From Crenothrix sp. D3 (GTDB lineage Bacteria; Pseudomonadota; Gammaproteobacteria; Methylococcales; Methylomonadaceae), in NCBI GenBank assembly GCA_002134785.1, contig MBQZ01000040.1, forward strand, positions 156,707-220,706: 64,000 nucleotides of DNA, given 5' to 3'. A model generated the notes under the pieces. The model was not told the DNA's origin. It did not search any database and worked only from the letters and a program-made list of their open reading frames with translations. The stretch's first letter is position 1; each line of letters starts with the position of its first letter. Positions 54,847 through 64,000 of this stretch are shown here, in pieces. The position numbers and the translations under genes were made by a program.

Positions 54847-55572
54847 TTATTGTCTCCAAAGACAATTACCACTGGCTTTTTCAATGGCGGCTAGTCGTTT
54901 TTCATGCAGGTCTAATTCTGTTTCATTGCAGGCAATTATTTTTAGCGCAGGACGGTTTGCCAGTAAACGCTTAACTTCTTTAGGCGTGTCAGCATTTTCT
55001 ACTTCGGGCGGTGCATCTAATAAAGAAAATTGCCCACCTGTCATTAACAAGAACACATCGGCAAGAATTTCGGCATCCAATAACGCGCCGTGTAACTCAC
55101 GATGGCTATTATCAATACTGTAACGTTTACAGAGCGCGTCTAGGCTATTGCGTTGACCTGCGTGTTTTTTTCGAGCAAAGGCGAGTGTGTCAAACACCGT
55201 GCTGTACTCTTTCACCGTGCCTAATGAAAGTTGGGTAAATTCGTGATTGATAAAGCCAACATCAAAGGGCGCGTTATGAATCACTAATTCCGCACCACGA
55301 ATGAATTCAATAAATTCATCGGCAATGGCAGCAAAATAGGGCTTATCCTGCAAAAATTCATTAGTGATGCCGTGAACAGCCATTGCCCCCGCATCAATGG
55401 CACGATTAGGGTTGATGTAAGTGTGAAAACGATTGCCTGTTAAACGGCGATTAATCAATTCTACACAGCCAATTTCAATAATTTTATGCCCGTCTTGAGG
55501 GCTTAAACCAGTGGTTTCAGTATCTAGGACGATAAGACGAGTTGTTTTTGCGCGTGTGGTCATGTTGTTCAT
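54847..55572 (-). CDS. dnaQ: DNA polymerase III epsilon subunit
   Basis: The 3'-5' proofreading exonuclease of the replicase. The 241-residue protein has ExoI LDTETTGLSPQDGHKIIEIG, ExoII VIHNAPFDVGFINHE and ExoIII-epsilon HGALLDAEILADVFLLMTGG with the DEDDh His. The C-terminus is the short alpha-binding tail. rnhA, often adjacent in other genomes, is absent. The start may be 55572 or the ATG at 55563. Confidence 0.95.
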   Translation of the reverse strand: MNNMTTRAKTTRLIVLDTETTGLSPQDGHKIIEIGCVELINRRLTGNRFHTYINPNRAIDAGAMAVHGITNEFLQDKPYFAAIADEFIEFIRGAELVIHNAPFDVGFINHEFTQLSLGTVKEYSTVFDTLAFARKKHAGQRNSLDALCKRYSIDNSHRELHGALLDAEILADVFLLMTGGQFSLLDAPPEVENADTPKEVKRLLANRPALKIIACNETELDLHEKRLAAIEKASGNCLWRQ

Positions 55573-55633
55573 TCAAGGTTTAAAGTTGTGTGATACGCTA
55601 AGCCATCAAAATGGTCATAAAAAGGGTACTCTA

Positions 55634-56269
55634 ATGGACGCATTGAATCAAATATCAACCACCTTAGCCTTAACAATGGGCTTGGCGTGGGCGAGTGGCA
55701 TTAATCTTTATGCGACCTTGTTGACGCTGGGAATTCTTGCTAATACAGGCAATATTGTGTTGCCGCCAGATTTACAAATTGTCGCTAGTCCGCTGGTCAT
55801 AATAGCGGCAGGTTTGATGTATTGTGTGGAATTTTTTGCCGATAAAGTACCTGGGGTTGATACGGGTTGGGATACCATTCATACCTTTATTCGTATTCCA
55901 GCAGGAGCAATGTTAGCCGCTGGTGCAGTGGGTACGCTAGACCCTTCGGTTGAATTAGCGGCAGCGATTCTTGGTGGTAGTCTAGCAGCAGGAACTCATG
56001 TCACTAAAGCGGGAACGCGGGTGCTAATTAATACCTCACCAGAGCCATTTACTAATTGGTTTGCCTCAATCACTGAGGATGTCGCGGTGATTACAGGCGT
56101 ATGGGCGTGTATTAATCATCCTATCGGTTTTTTAGTTGCTTTAGCTATTTTTATTGTGCTGATGATTGTGTTATTACCCAAAATATGGGGGGGTATACAA
56201 AAGGTTTTTGGCTTTATTATTAATTTATTTAGACCTACACCGCCTCCTGCTAGTAGCAACCCACCGTAA
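55634..56269 (+). CDS. DUF4126-family membrane protein
   Basis: The 211-residue protein has four or five membrane helices and the family core TMGLAWASGINLYATLLTLG, FFADKVPGVDTGWDTIHTFI and AAGTHVTKAGTRVLINTSPE. The proline-rich C-terminus follows the last helix. The function of DUF4126 proteins is unknown. ATG 55634 is chosen because upstream codons overlap the divergent dnaQ gene. Confidence 0.85.
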   Translation: MDALNQISTTLALTMGLAWASGINLYATLLTLGILANTGNIVLPPDLQIVASPLVIIAAGLMYCVEFFADKVPGVDTGWDTIHTFIRIPAGAMLAAGAVGTLDPSVELAAAILGGSLAAGTHVTKAGTRVLINTSPEPFTNWFASITEDVAVITGVWACINHPIGFLVALAIFIVLMIVLLPKIWGGIQKVFGFIINLFRPTPPPASSNPP

Positions 56270-56335
56270 TAAATTACGATTGGCTATTGACTAGCGTTGG
56301 ATAATCGAGTCTAATGTCTGTCTTTTGTAGCTTCC

Positions 56336-56411
<76 letters not shown>

Positions 56412-56438
56412 CTACAAAAATCAGAAAACGCATTATTT

Positions 56439-56514
<76 letters not shown>

Positions 56515-56522
56515 CGAATTCT

Positions 56523-56553
56523 AAAAGCCCCATTTTTTAATGGGGCTTTTTTT
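56523..56553 (+). terminator. Rho-independent terminator after the tRNA-Phe pair
   Basis: AAAAGCCCCATT / AATGGGGCTTTT hairpin followed by a run of seven T, just after the second tRNA. Confidence 0.92.
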
Positions 56554-56791
56554 ATGCCTGTCATATTTTTTTATTAAAATATCTGCGATTTATTCAGTCT
56601 AAATTCACGCTAACTACTTACGATACTTAATAGTTGAAAATTAGCAGGTTCCAAAAACCACTTAAACACGCTGATAATAGTTATGCTAAAAAGACAAATT
56701 TGAATTTGCGTAGCCCGTAATCCTAGTTTAGGACTGTATAATGACTGAAGAAGTGATAGATAGGTTTGAAAACAATCAGTAGTGTGAGGCT
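56554..56791. other. Region upstream of mrcB
   Basis: About 240 bases without a gene. GTATAAT at about 56735 is a candidate -10 element for mrcB. I see no repeat. Confidence 0.4.
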
Positions 56792-59164
56792 ATGGCAGAC
56801 AAAAGAAGAAAGCTCAGTTCCCGATACAATAAAACTAAAAAAATAATCAAAAAAGAATCATCACATTGGTTTAGAAATATTTTTCTACTGTTATTTATTG
56901 GATGTGCAGTTATTTTATTCAGCTATTTAAAATATCTGGATTATAACCTGCGTGAACAATTTGAAGGCAAGCGGTGGGCAATTCCTGCCAGAGTCTATGC
57001 CACGCCAATGGAGCTGTATGCAGGGCATAACCTCACTGCGGTAAAGTTTGAAGAATTATTGGGAATGCTACATTACCGTAAGGATACACGGCTGTCTTCT
57101 GATGGTAGCTATTCTAAGGACGGCTTGGGTTTTAATGTAAAAACCAGACCGTTTACTTTTCCAGATCAACAGCAACCTAGCTTGCTGTTGCGTGTCGCCT
57201 TTGGTGCAGCAGGTATTACTGCTATTACCGATGTTAATGAAAATAAAGACATTCCTATTGTTCGCATGGATCCCGTGCAGATTGGTAGTTTTTATCCAAA
57301 AATTAAAGAAGACCGCATACTCATTAAACTAGATGAAGCCCCTGTAGAGCTAATTAACGGCTTGCTTGCCTCAGAAGACCGTGATTTTTATAATCATTTT
57401 GGTGTGTCACCACGCGGTATTCTGAGAGCGTTATTGGCAAATTATCAGGCAGGTGGCATGGTGCAAGGTGCAAGTACCATTACCCAGCAGCTCATCAAAA
57501 ACTTTTATTTAAGCTCTGAACGCAGTTTAGAACGTAAAGTAAAAGAAGCCCTTATGGCTCTGGTTTTGGAATATCGCTACAGTAAAAAAGAAATTCTGGA
57601 AGCCTATCTTAATGAAATTTATTTGGGGCAAGATGGCGGTAGCGCGGTGCATGGCTTTGGTTTAGCCAGCGAATTTTATTTCGGCACAGCGTTAAAAGAC
57701 TGTTCGTTGGATCAATTGGCTTTATTGGTCGCTGTGGTTCGAGGCCCTTCTACTTATGACCCAAGACATTACCCAGAACGCGCAGTGCAACGCCGCAATT
57801 TAGTGTTGGAGGAGATGGCGCACGAAGGTTACATCACGCAACCACAAGAAATGGCAGCAAGTGCGAAACCCTTAGGCGTTATTCCTAACGCCCACCGCTC
57901 TACTAATATTTATCCTGGGTTTCTTGATTTAGTCAGACGGCAGTTAAATCAAGAATATCGTGAAGATGATATAACCACCGAAGGGCTTAAAATTTTTACT
58001 ACGTTGGATACCCAAATTCAGGAAACACTGGAAAACACCATTGCTCAAAAATTAAAGCAATTGGAAAGAACGACATCTGCCAAACATTTGGAATCGGCAG
58101 TTGTCGTGACTCACCGTGATAGTGGTGAAATTGCGGCGTTATCCAGTGGGCGGCAAAATTTACCCGCAGGTTTTAATCGCGCATTGGATGCCGTGCGTCC
58201 GATAGGCTCGTTAATTAAACCCGTGGTTTATCTGACTGCCTTGGAATATCCCGAAAAATACACGATTACCACGCCAATCAGTGATCGAGCGATTACCGTT
58301 GAAAGTAAAGATGGCGGCAAAGATTGGCACCCTAAAAATTACGATCATAAAGAACACGGCACTGTGCCTATGCACAAAGCCTTGGCAAAATCTTATAATT
58401 TGGCTGCGGTTCGTATCGGTATGGATATTGGGATTGCTAGAACTGCTAAAACGTTACAAAACATGGGAGTCACACGAGAAGTCGCGCTATTTCCTTCTCT
58501 CTTGCTAGGGGCTGTTTCATTAACCCCTATGGACGTGACGCAGGTGTATCAAACCTTAGCGGGTGACGGCTTTTTGACACCCGTTAAAGCGATAAGAGCG
58601 GTTATTTCCTCTGACGGTAAACGCTTACAAAGCTATCCGTTTATCGTCAAACAAGTGGTAGAGCCTGCCGCTACATTTATTACCAATACCATCATGCAGG
58701 AAGTTATGCTCGAAGGCACAGGGCATTCTGCCTACAAAACCTTTCCAAAAAATTATGGTTTAGTCGGTAAAACGGGGACGACTAATGATGCAAAAGACAG
58801 TTGGTTTGCAGGTTATACAGGGGATTATTTATCTGTGGTGTGGCTAGGTCGAGATGATAATAAACCGATAGGCTTAACAGGTGGCGAGGGTGCTTTACAA
58901 GTATGGATTTCGTTAATGAAACAAATTTCCACGCAACCTGTGGTATTACTGCCACCTGACAACATCAAAATGGCAAGCGGCTATTCATGCGGCGGGGGTG
59001 GTAAACAATACCCTTATGTTGAAGGCTCAGAACCCAGTAATAGAGGGGCTTGTAACACCAATACTAACACTGACGAAGAAAAAGAAGACACCGCTATCTA
59101 CGAAGAACCCGAAGATGAAGTGGTTATTCCGTCCTCGCCCTCGGATGATGATGCCCCTAATTAA
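56792..59164 (+). CDS. mrcB: Penicillin-binding protein 1B
   Basis: Bifunctional peptidoglycan synthase anchored in the inner membrane. The 790 residues comprise a basic cytoplasmic tail, a helix at about 30-50, a UB2H-like domain, GT51 glycosyltransferase (LLASEDRDFYNHFGVSPRGI, GASTITQQLIKNFYLSSERS, KEILEAYLNEIYLGQ) and transpeptidase with SLIK, SYN and KTGTTND motifs. The C-terminus is acidic and disordered. It is complete and of normal length. Confidence 0.96.
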   Translation: MADKRRKLSSRYNKTKKIIKKESSHWFRNIFLLLFIGCAVILFSYLKYLDYNLREQFEGKRWAIPARVYATPMELYAGHNLTAVKFEELLGMLHYRKDTRLSSDGSYSKDGLGFNVKTRPFTFPDQQQPSLLLRVAFGAAGITAITDVNENKDIPIVRMDPVQIGSFYPKIKEDRILIKLDEAPVELINGLLASEDRDFYNHFGVSPRGILRALLANYQAGGMVQGASTITQQLIKNFYLSSERSLERKVKEALMALVLEYRYSKKEILEAYLNEIYLGQDGGSAVHGFGLASEFYFGTALKDCSLDQLALLVAVVRGPSTYDPRHYPERAVQRRNLVLEEMAHEGYITQPQEMAASAKPLGVIPNAHRSTNIYPGFLDLVRRQLNQEYREDDITTEGLKIFTTLDTQIQETLENTIAQKLKQLERTTSAKHLESAVVVTHRDSGEIAALSSGRQNLPAGFNRALDAVRPIGSLIKPVVYLTALEYPEKYTITTPISDRAITVESKDGGKDWHPKNYDHKEHGTVPMHKALAKSYNLAAVRIGMDIGIARTAKTLQNMGVTREVALFPSLLLGAVSLTPMDVTQVYQTLAGDGFLTPVKAIRAVISSDGKRLQSYPFIVKQVVEPAATFITNTIMQEVMLEGTGHSAYKTFPKNYGLVGKTGTTNDAKDSWFAGYTGDYLSVVWLGRDDNKPIGLTGGEGALQVWISLMKQISTQPVVLLPPDNIKMASGYSCGGGGKQYPYVEGSEPSNRGACNTNTNTDEEKEDTAIYEEPEDEVVIPSSPSDDDAPN

Positions 59165-59203
59165 TAGCTGACTTCATTGCCACGAACTTAAACAGAGTAT
59201 TTT

Positions 59204-59836
59204 ATGAACAACAAATTTTTAAACCTTATTTTCTTCGCCTTATTAACATTAAGCCACGCGGTTTATGCAGCAGAGCCGCCTGTTACTCAATTGAAGAATT
59301 TTTTAGCCGCCTCCAAAGCCTTTTCTGCGGATTTTAAACAAGTCTTAATCAATGAGGCAGGCAATCCCGTGCAAACCAGTTATGGTCAGTTTTATTTACA
59401 ACGGCCGGGGAAATTTCGCTGGAATTATGCCAAACCATTTCAGCAAGAAATTATTTCCACCAATGGCAAAGTCTGGTTTTATGACGTTGACTTGGAACAG
59501 GTAACGATTAAAAAATTAGATAGCTCAGTCGGCTCAACCCCCGCCTTATTATTAAGCGGTCAAGTGTCATTAGAAGATAACTTTAATATGGAAGAACAAG
59601 GTGTTGATGGTGATTTACAGTGGATTAAATTACTGCCGAAAAAACAGGAAGGCAGTTTCAAATATGTCACTATCGGTTTGGAAAAAGGCACGCTGGCAGG
59701 CATGGAATTAATGGACAACTTTGGGCAATTAACGCGCATTTATTTTTCCAATATTTTACTTAATCCACCGTTAAAACCCACCTTGTTTGACTTCACACCT
59801 CCTAAAGGTGTGGATGTATTTTCCGAAGAAAAATAA
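59204..59836 (+). CDS. lolA: Outer-membrane lipoprotein carrier protein LolA
   Basis: Periplasmic chaperone that takes lipoproteins from LolCDE to LolB. The 210-residue precursor has a signal peptide ending HAVYAAE, then FSADFKQVLINEAGNPVQTS, GQFYLQRPGKFRWNYAKPFQ and VWFYDVDLEQVTIKKLD. It lies 40 bases after mrcB and nine before rarA, so the three may form a transcription unit; lolA-rarA is a common pair. Confidence 0.95.
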   Translation: MNNKFLNLIFFALLTLSHAVYAAEPPVTQLKNFLAASKAFSADFKQVLINEAGNPVQTSYGQFYLQRPGKFRWNYAKPFQQEIISTNGKVWFYDVDLEQVTIKKLDSSVGSTPALLLSGQVSLEDNFNMEEQGVDGDLQWIKLLPKKQEGSFKYVTIGLEKGTLAGMELMDNFGQLTRIYFSNILLNPPLKPTLFDFTPPKGVDVFSEEK

Positions 59837-59844
59837 CTCAGTCC

Positions 59845-61125
59845 ATGCTAAAACCCTTAGCGGATAGAATGCGCCCACAAGTGCTGAATGATTACGTTGG
59901 ACAAGCGCACATTCTAAAGCGCGGCAAACCGCTTTATGAAGCCATCAGCTCAGGGCGGCTACATTCCATGATTTTTTGGGGACCCACTGGCACAGGAAAA
60001 ACCACCCTCGCGCGGCTGATTGCGCAACACGCCGATGCACAATTTTTGTCGCTATCGGCGGTATTATCAGGCGTTAAAGATATTCGCGCTGCTGTGGATG
60101 ACGCAAAAAAAATTCAACAAGCACAAGGTAAGGCTACTGTGTTATTTGTTGATGAAGTCCATCGTTTTAACAAAGCCCAGCAAGATGCTTTTTTGCCGCA
60201 CGTTGAAGACGGCACGGTGTATTTTGTGGGCGCAACCACTGAAAACCCCTCATTTGCACTGAATAACGCCTTATTATCACGCGCTAGAGTGTATGTATTA
60301 ACGGCATTAAGCACCGATGATTTATTGCGCGTGTTAAATAACGCCTTAACCGACCAAGTAAACGGCTTAGGCAGTTTAACCATCGACATAGCCGATGATA
60401 TTAAACAACACTTTGTCGAAGCTGCGGATGGTGATGCCAGAAAGTTACTGAATTTGTTAGACATTGCGGTAGAACTCGCCGCCGCGCATAACAGCTCAGT
60501 GATTGATGAAACCATTAGCCGCGAAGTGTTATCAGGCGGTGTTAGGCGATTTGATAATCATGGTGAAGAATTTTATAACCAAATTTCTGCCCTGCACAAA
60601 GCGGTGCGGGGTAGTTCGCCTGACGCATCTTTGTATTGGTTGTGCCGCATGATAGATGGCGGCTGCGACGTGTCGTATCTCGCTCGCCGCATTGTTAGAA
60701 TGGCATCGGAAGACATCGGTAATGCTGATCCCAGAGCCTTGCAACTGGCTATTAATGCGTGGCAAACGCAAGAACGCTTAGGTAGCCCAGAAGGTGAATT
60801 AGCTTTAGCGCAAGCCGTGGTTTATTTAGCCGCAGCCCCTAAAAGCAACGCAGTTTATACAGCGTACAATGCGGCGATGGCTCATGTTAAACAAACAGGC
60901 AGCCTTGCTGTACCTGTCCATTTACGCAACGCGCCCACCGCACTGATGAAATCACTCGATTACGGTAAAGCCTACCGCTATTCGCATGATGAACCAGAAG
61001 CCTACGCCGCAGGTCAACATTATTTTCCTGACGAACTCATCGGCACACAATACTACCAACCCGTAGAACGCGGTTTAGAAATCAAAATCAAGGAAAAATT
61101 AAAGCATTTAAAAACTTTGGGATGA
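59845..61125 (+). CDS. rarA: Replication-associated recombination protein A
   Basis: AAA+ ATPase of the MgsA/RarA/WRNIP1 family acting at stalled forks. The 426-residue protein has Walker [12 protein letters not shown], Walker [19 protein letters not shown], sensor [18 protein letters not shown] and the C-terminal tetramerization region with [17 protein letters not shown] and YFPDEL. Length is normal. It follows lolA. Confidence 0.95.
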   Translation: MLKPLADRMRPQVLNDYVGQAHILKRGKPLYEAISSGRLHSMIFWGPTGTGKTTLARLIAQHADAQFLSLSAVLSGVKDIRAAVDDAKKIQQAQGKATVLFVDEVHRFNKAQQDAFLPHVEDGTVYFVGATTENPSFALNNALLSRARVYVLTALSTDDLLRVLNNALTDQVNGLGSLTIDIADDIKQHFVEAADGDARKLLNLLDIAVELAAAHNSSVIDETISREVLSGGVRRFDNHGEEFYNQISALHKAVRGSSPDASLYWLCRMIDGGCDVSYLARRIVRMASEDIGNADPRALQLAINAWQTQERLGSPEGELALAQAVVYLAAAPKSNAVYTAYNAAMAHVKQTGSLAVPVHLRNAPTALMKSLDYGKAYRYSHDEPEAYAAGQHYFPDELIGTQYYQPVERGLEIKIKEKLKHLKTLG

Positions 61126-61205
61126 TTCCCCCATCTTTAAGTTAGCTAAGCACATTGTATAATCCAACCCACTGTTTTTTTACTGTAGATAAGGACTGAC
61201 AAAGT

Positions 61206-61946
61206 ATGACTATTAAAAACCAAACCATTCGCCAACGTGGTATTTATTTACTCCCCAATTTATTCACCACGGGCGCGTTATTTGCTGGTTTCTATGCGGT
61301 GACTTCAGCCATCGGCGGACGTTATGAAACGGCAGTCATTTCAATTTTTGTGGCCATGATTTTAGATGGCTTAGATGGTCGTGTTGCTCGCCTTACTAAC
61401 ACTCAAAGTGAATTTGGCGCACAATACGATAGCTTATCCGACATGGTATCGTTTGGTGTTGCCCCCGCGTTAGTGATGTATTTATTTGCCTTTTCCAATT
61501 TAGGCAAAGTCGGTTTATTCGCCGCGTTTGTCCACACAGCGGGCGGTGCGTTACGTTTAGCGCGATTTAATACCCAACTCGCCACTGCTGATAAACGTTA
61601 TTTTCAAGGACTGCCTAGTCCAGCCGCCGCCGCTATTCCAGCAGGTTTTATCTGGATATGTATCGAATATGGCTATGATATGACCATGTTAAAATACGTC
61701 GCCTTGGTACTCATCACCTGCACTGGCTTGTTAATGGTCAGTAACTTTCGTTATTCCAGTTTCAAAGAAATCGACTTCAAAGGCAAAGTACCCTTTTTTG
61801 TCGCTATCGCTGTCATGTTGGGCATTTCGTTTGTCATGGCACAACCGCAAACGATGTTGTTTTTATTATTTTTGGGCTATGCGATTTCAGGGCCTGTGGT
61901 GACTTTAGTCATGCGTAGACGTAGATTACAAGGGCGTAAAGGCTAA
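61206..61946 (+). CDS. pssA: CDP-diacylglycerol-serine O-phosphatidyltransferase
   Basis: Inner-membrane enzyme making phosphatidylserine. The 246-residue protein has the CDP-alcohol phosphotransferase motif DGLDGRVARLTNTQSEFGAQ followed by YDSLSD, and about eight helices. This is the membrane-bound pssA type, often next to leuA in gammaproteobacteria and beta-proteobacteria, as here. Confidence 0.94.
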   Translation: MTIKNQTIRQRGIYLLPNLFTTGALFAGFYAVTSAIGGRYETAVISIFVAMILDGLDGRVARLTNTQSEFGAQYDSLSDMVSFGVAPALVMYLFAFSNLGKVGLFAAFVHTAGGALRLARFNTQLATADKRYFQGLPSPAAAAIPAGFIWICIEYGYDMTMLKYVALVLITCTGLLMVSNFRYSSFKEIDFKGKVPFFVAIAVMLGISFVMAQPQTMLFLLFLGYAISGPVVTLVMRRRRLQGRKG

Positions 61947-61989
61947 AATCTACTTGAGGACGTATAATCATTCGGGTATAGTCCTTGCC

Positions 61990-62097
61990 ATGAATTATTC
62001 AAATCAATCCTGCCTATCACAGTCAACTTACTGGTTTATCTCAGCTAGAGTTGGTTCGTGTGCGGGGTTGACCCTCTCTTCAAAACTCCTGCCTTAG
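61990..62097 (+). CDS. Possible leader peptide upstream of leuA
   Basis: A 35-codon frame in the pssA-leuA gap reads MNYSNQSCLSQSTYWFISAR and VGSCAGLTLSSKLLP. It contains a few Leu codons but no dense run, and has only a weak ribosome-binding site. Between it and leuA lies a small stem (TATCAACTTAATGTTGATA at about 62144). It could be a leader or chance. Confidence 0.25.
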   Translation: MNYSNQSCLSQSTYWFISARVGSCAGLTLSSKLLP

Positions 62098-62186
62098 CGG
62101 GCATAATTCTTTAAATTCACTTGTTTTATATCCCCTTTTTTTGCTTATCAACTTAATGTTGATAACTCTCCATGAACGGAGTTTTT

Positions 62187-63731
62187 ATGAAAGACCAATT
62201 AATAATATTCGATACCACCTTGCGCGATGGCGAACAAAGCCCTGGTGCATCTATGACGCGTGATGAAAAAGTGAGAATCGCCAGAGCCTTAGAACGGCTG
62301 AAAGTAAACGTGATTGAAGCGGGTTTTCCTGCTGCCAGTGACGGGGATTTTGAAGCTGTGCAGGCGGTGGCTAATGTCATCAAAGACAGCATTGTTTGCG
62401 GCTTAGCCAGAGCCTTAGATAAAGACATAGACCGTGCGGGTGAAGCACTGAAAGGCGCGAAACAGTCACGCATTCACACGTTTATTGCGACTTCGCCTAT
62501 TCACATGCAGATGAAGTTGAACATGACTCCTGAGCAAGTCATTGAACACGCGGTGAAAGCAGTGAAACGCGCCCGCCAATACACCGATGATGTCGAATTT
62601 TCCCCAGAAGATGCTGGGCGTTCTGAAGAAGACTTTTTGTGTCGTATTTTGGAAGCGGTGATTGATGCAGGCGCGACCACATTGAATATTCCTGATACTG
62701 TTGGTTATAGCATTCCACAACAATTTGGCGCGACGATTAAGAATTTGATTCAACGCATTCCTAATTCTGACAAAGCTATTTTTTCGGTGCATTGCCATAA
62801 TGACTTAGGCTTAGCAGTGGCAAATTCTTTGTCAGCGGTGATGAACGGTGCGCGGCAAGTGGAATGTACCATTAACGGTTTAGGTGAACGCGCGGGTAAT
62901 GCGTCATTAGAAGAAGTCGTGATGGCAATAAAAACTCGACATGACGTATTTGACTGCCAAACCCGCATTGATACTCGCGAGATTTTAACTTGTTCTAAGT
63001 TGGTGTCCTCAATTACAGGTTTTCCCGTACAACCGAATAAAGCGATTGTTGGCGCGAATGCCTTTGCACATGAGTCGGGTATTCATCAAGATGGCATATT
63101 AAAAAATCGTGAAACCTATGAAATCATGCGAGCAGAAGATGTAGGCTGGTCAGCGAATCGCATGGTGTTGGGCAAACATTCAGGTAGAAATGCGTTCAAA
63201 AGTCGCATTGTGGAATTAGGTTTTGAATTTGCGTCTGAAGCTGAATTAAACGAGGCGTTTGCCCGTTTCAAACAACTTGCCGATAAAAAGCATGAGATTT
63301 TCGATGAAGATTTACAAATGTTAATTTCAGAAGCCAGTTTTGAAGCTGAAGATGAACACATTAAATTAATCGCGTTAAAAGCCTGTTCAGAAACGGGTGA
63401 AACACCTGTGTCAACGGTGACTTTACGCGTTAATAACGTCGAAGTGACAGACACAGCAACAGGTGGCGGCGTGGTTGATGCCACTTTTAAAGCCATAGAG
63501 CAGATGTGTCAATCGGCTGCGTCATTGGAACTGTACTCAGTCAACAACGTCACTACGGGAACGGATTCTCAAGGTGAAGTCACTGTGCGCTTAGAAAAAG
63601 AGGGGCGTATCGTTAATGGCTTAGGTGCCGATACTGACATCGTCACCGCCTCAGCCAAAGCGTATATCAATGCTTTGAATAAATTACTGAGTCCAGATCA
63701 ACGCAGGCATCCACAAAAAAGCGACGTTTAA
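62187..63731 (+). CDS. leuA: 2-isopropylmalate synthase
   Basis: First committed step of leucine synthesis: acetyl-CoA plus 2-oxoisovalerate. The 514-residue protein has the DRE-TIM barrel start [37 protein letters not shown], the metal-binding and flexible regions, and a C-terminal LeuA regulatory domain with [23 protein letters not shown] 62187 has GGAG five bases upstream; the ATG at 62172 is less likely. It follows pssA after 240 bases. Confidence 0.96.
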   Translation: MKDQLIIFDTTLRDGEQSPGASMTRDEKVRIARALERLKVNVIEAGFPAASDGDFEAVQAVANVIKDSIVCGLARALDKDIDRAGEALKGAKQSRIHTFIATSPIHMQMKLNMTPEQVIEHAVKAVKRARQYTDDVEFSPEDAGRSEEDFLCRILEAVIDAGATTLNIPDTVGYSIPQQFGATIKNLIQRIPNSDKAIFSVHCHNDLGLAVANSLSAVMNGARQVECTINGLGERAGNASLEEVVMAIKTRHDVFDCQTRIDTREILTCSKLVSSITGFPVQPNKAIVGANAFAHESGIHQDGILKNRETYEIMRAEDVGWSANRMVLGKHSGRNAFKSRIVELGFEFASEAELNEAFARFKQLADKKHEIFDEDLQMLISEASFEAEDEHIKLIALKACSETGETPVSTVTLRVNNVEVTDTATGGGVVDATFKAIEQMCQSAASLELYSVNNVTTGTDSQGEVTVRLEKEGRIVNGLGADTDIVTASAKAYINALNKLLSPDQRRHPQKSDV

Positions 63732-63756
63732 ATAAATAAGTATAACAATCAGGAAT

Positions 63757-63789
63757 ATGACTGCCAGTCCTCCAAGGACTGGAAGTCAT
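63757..63789 (+). terminator. Hairpin downstream of leuA
   Basis: ATGACTGCCAGTCCT and AGGACTGGAAGTCAT form a near-perfect 15-base stem with a short loop, then TAAAA. It is probably the leuA terminator; there is no long T run. Confidence 0.6.
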
Positions 63790-63836
63790 TAAAACATCTA
63801 TAACAGATTTAACCCACTACCCAAGCTGAATGATAG

Positions 63837-64000
63837 CAGGGCAAGCGCATATAAATTACCTTAAAAATCAGCGATACTGAATTATTTTGAGGAATAGCCA
63901 GTGGCGTTAAGTTTACAAGAAGCGTTTTCATCGGTGGAAGATCCACGGGTAGAGCGACACAAAAGGCATCACTTGATGGATATTATTATTTTAACGATCT
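63837..64000 (+). mobile_element. Left end of an ISAs1-family insertion sequence (partial)
   Basis: CAGGGCAAGCGCATATAAAT at 63837 looks like an ISAs1-type terminal repeat, 64 bases before the transposase start. The element runs off the end of the window. Confidence 0.7.
63901..64000 (+). CDS. ISAs1-family transposase, N-terminal part
   Basis: From a GTG with GGAAT upstream the frame reads ALSLQEAFSSVEDPRVERHK then RHHLMDIIILTI, the DDE_Tnp_1-associated N-terminal domain of ISAs1/H-repeat transposases (EDPR...H.L.DI..L). The catalytic part lies beyond the window. It is intact as far as visible. Confidence 0.85.
   Translation, partial: MALSLQEAFSSVEDPRVERHKRHHLMDIIILTI

Overview
The window comes from a moderately AT-rich gammaproteobacterium. 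The gene orders leuS-lptE-holA, gcvR-bcp and apaG-apaH are typical of that class. A pyrophosphate-dependent phosphofructokinase, SoxYZ, many TonB-dependent receptors (TBDRs) and dense palindromic intergenic repeats would suit a methanotroph of the Methylococcales, but no methane or methanol oxidation gene is present, so the order is an inference.

Layout. 0-5.8 kb: ygiD, a small acidic protein, then holA, lptE and leuS on the minus strand. 5.9-9.2 kb: a single-chain restriction-modification enzyme with two palindromic repeats inserted in frame. 9.2-11.3 kb: accessory debris (rhodanese and Sel1 remnants, nested repeats) and a secreted FGE-sulfatase/C-type-lectin-fold protein whose C-terminus has the codon signature of a diversity-generating retroelement (DGR) variable region. 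11.3-21.9 kb: a minus-strand uptake operon (HupE/UreJ permease, two TBDRs, ABC ATPase, two DUF3526-type permeases) followed by a truncated third TBDR. 21.9-29.9 kb: bcp, gcvR, a SPOR protein, a 5'-nucleotidase, PPi-PFK, mpl and moaE/moaD/moaC. 30-35.4 kb: a type IV pilin behind a sigma-54-type promoter, a TfpX/TfpZ-like protein, a membrane/TPR protein, then thiD-thiE-soxY-soxZ. 35.4-42.2 kb: an ABC-2 exporter, ppx/gppA, a hypothetical, an IS1595-type remnant, apaG and apaH. 42.4-50.2 kb: a second outer-membrane uptake locus of two TBDRs and two paralogous Asp-box lipoproteins, with a sigma-54-like promoter. 50.4-64 kb: DedA, a CHASE-PAS-GGDEF cyclase, a glycosyltransferase, dnaQ, a DUF4126 protein, two tRNA-Phe genes, mrcB, lolA, rarA, pssA, leuA and the start of an ISAs1 element.

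The most notable signal is the DGR-type variable region at about 10944-11048. Eleven codons are explainable as adenine-mutated AAC/AAT, ten of them ending in C, at the usual variable positions of this fold, and no reverse transcriptase lies in the window, which points to a target served in trans. The second theme is a set of modular palindromic repeats. They sit between genes, inside a coding region and at gene ends where they supply stop codons, and share terminal inverted repeats around exchangeable cores. The third is the pair of related TBDR loci, probably for a metal or metal complex; the substrate cannot be read from sequence.
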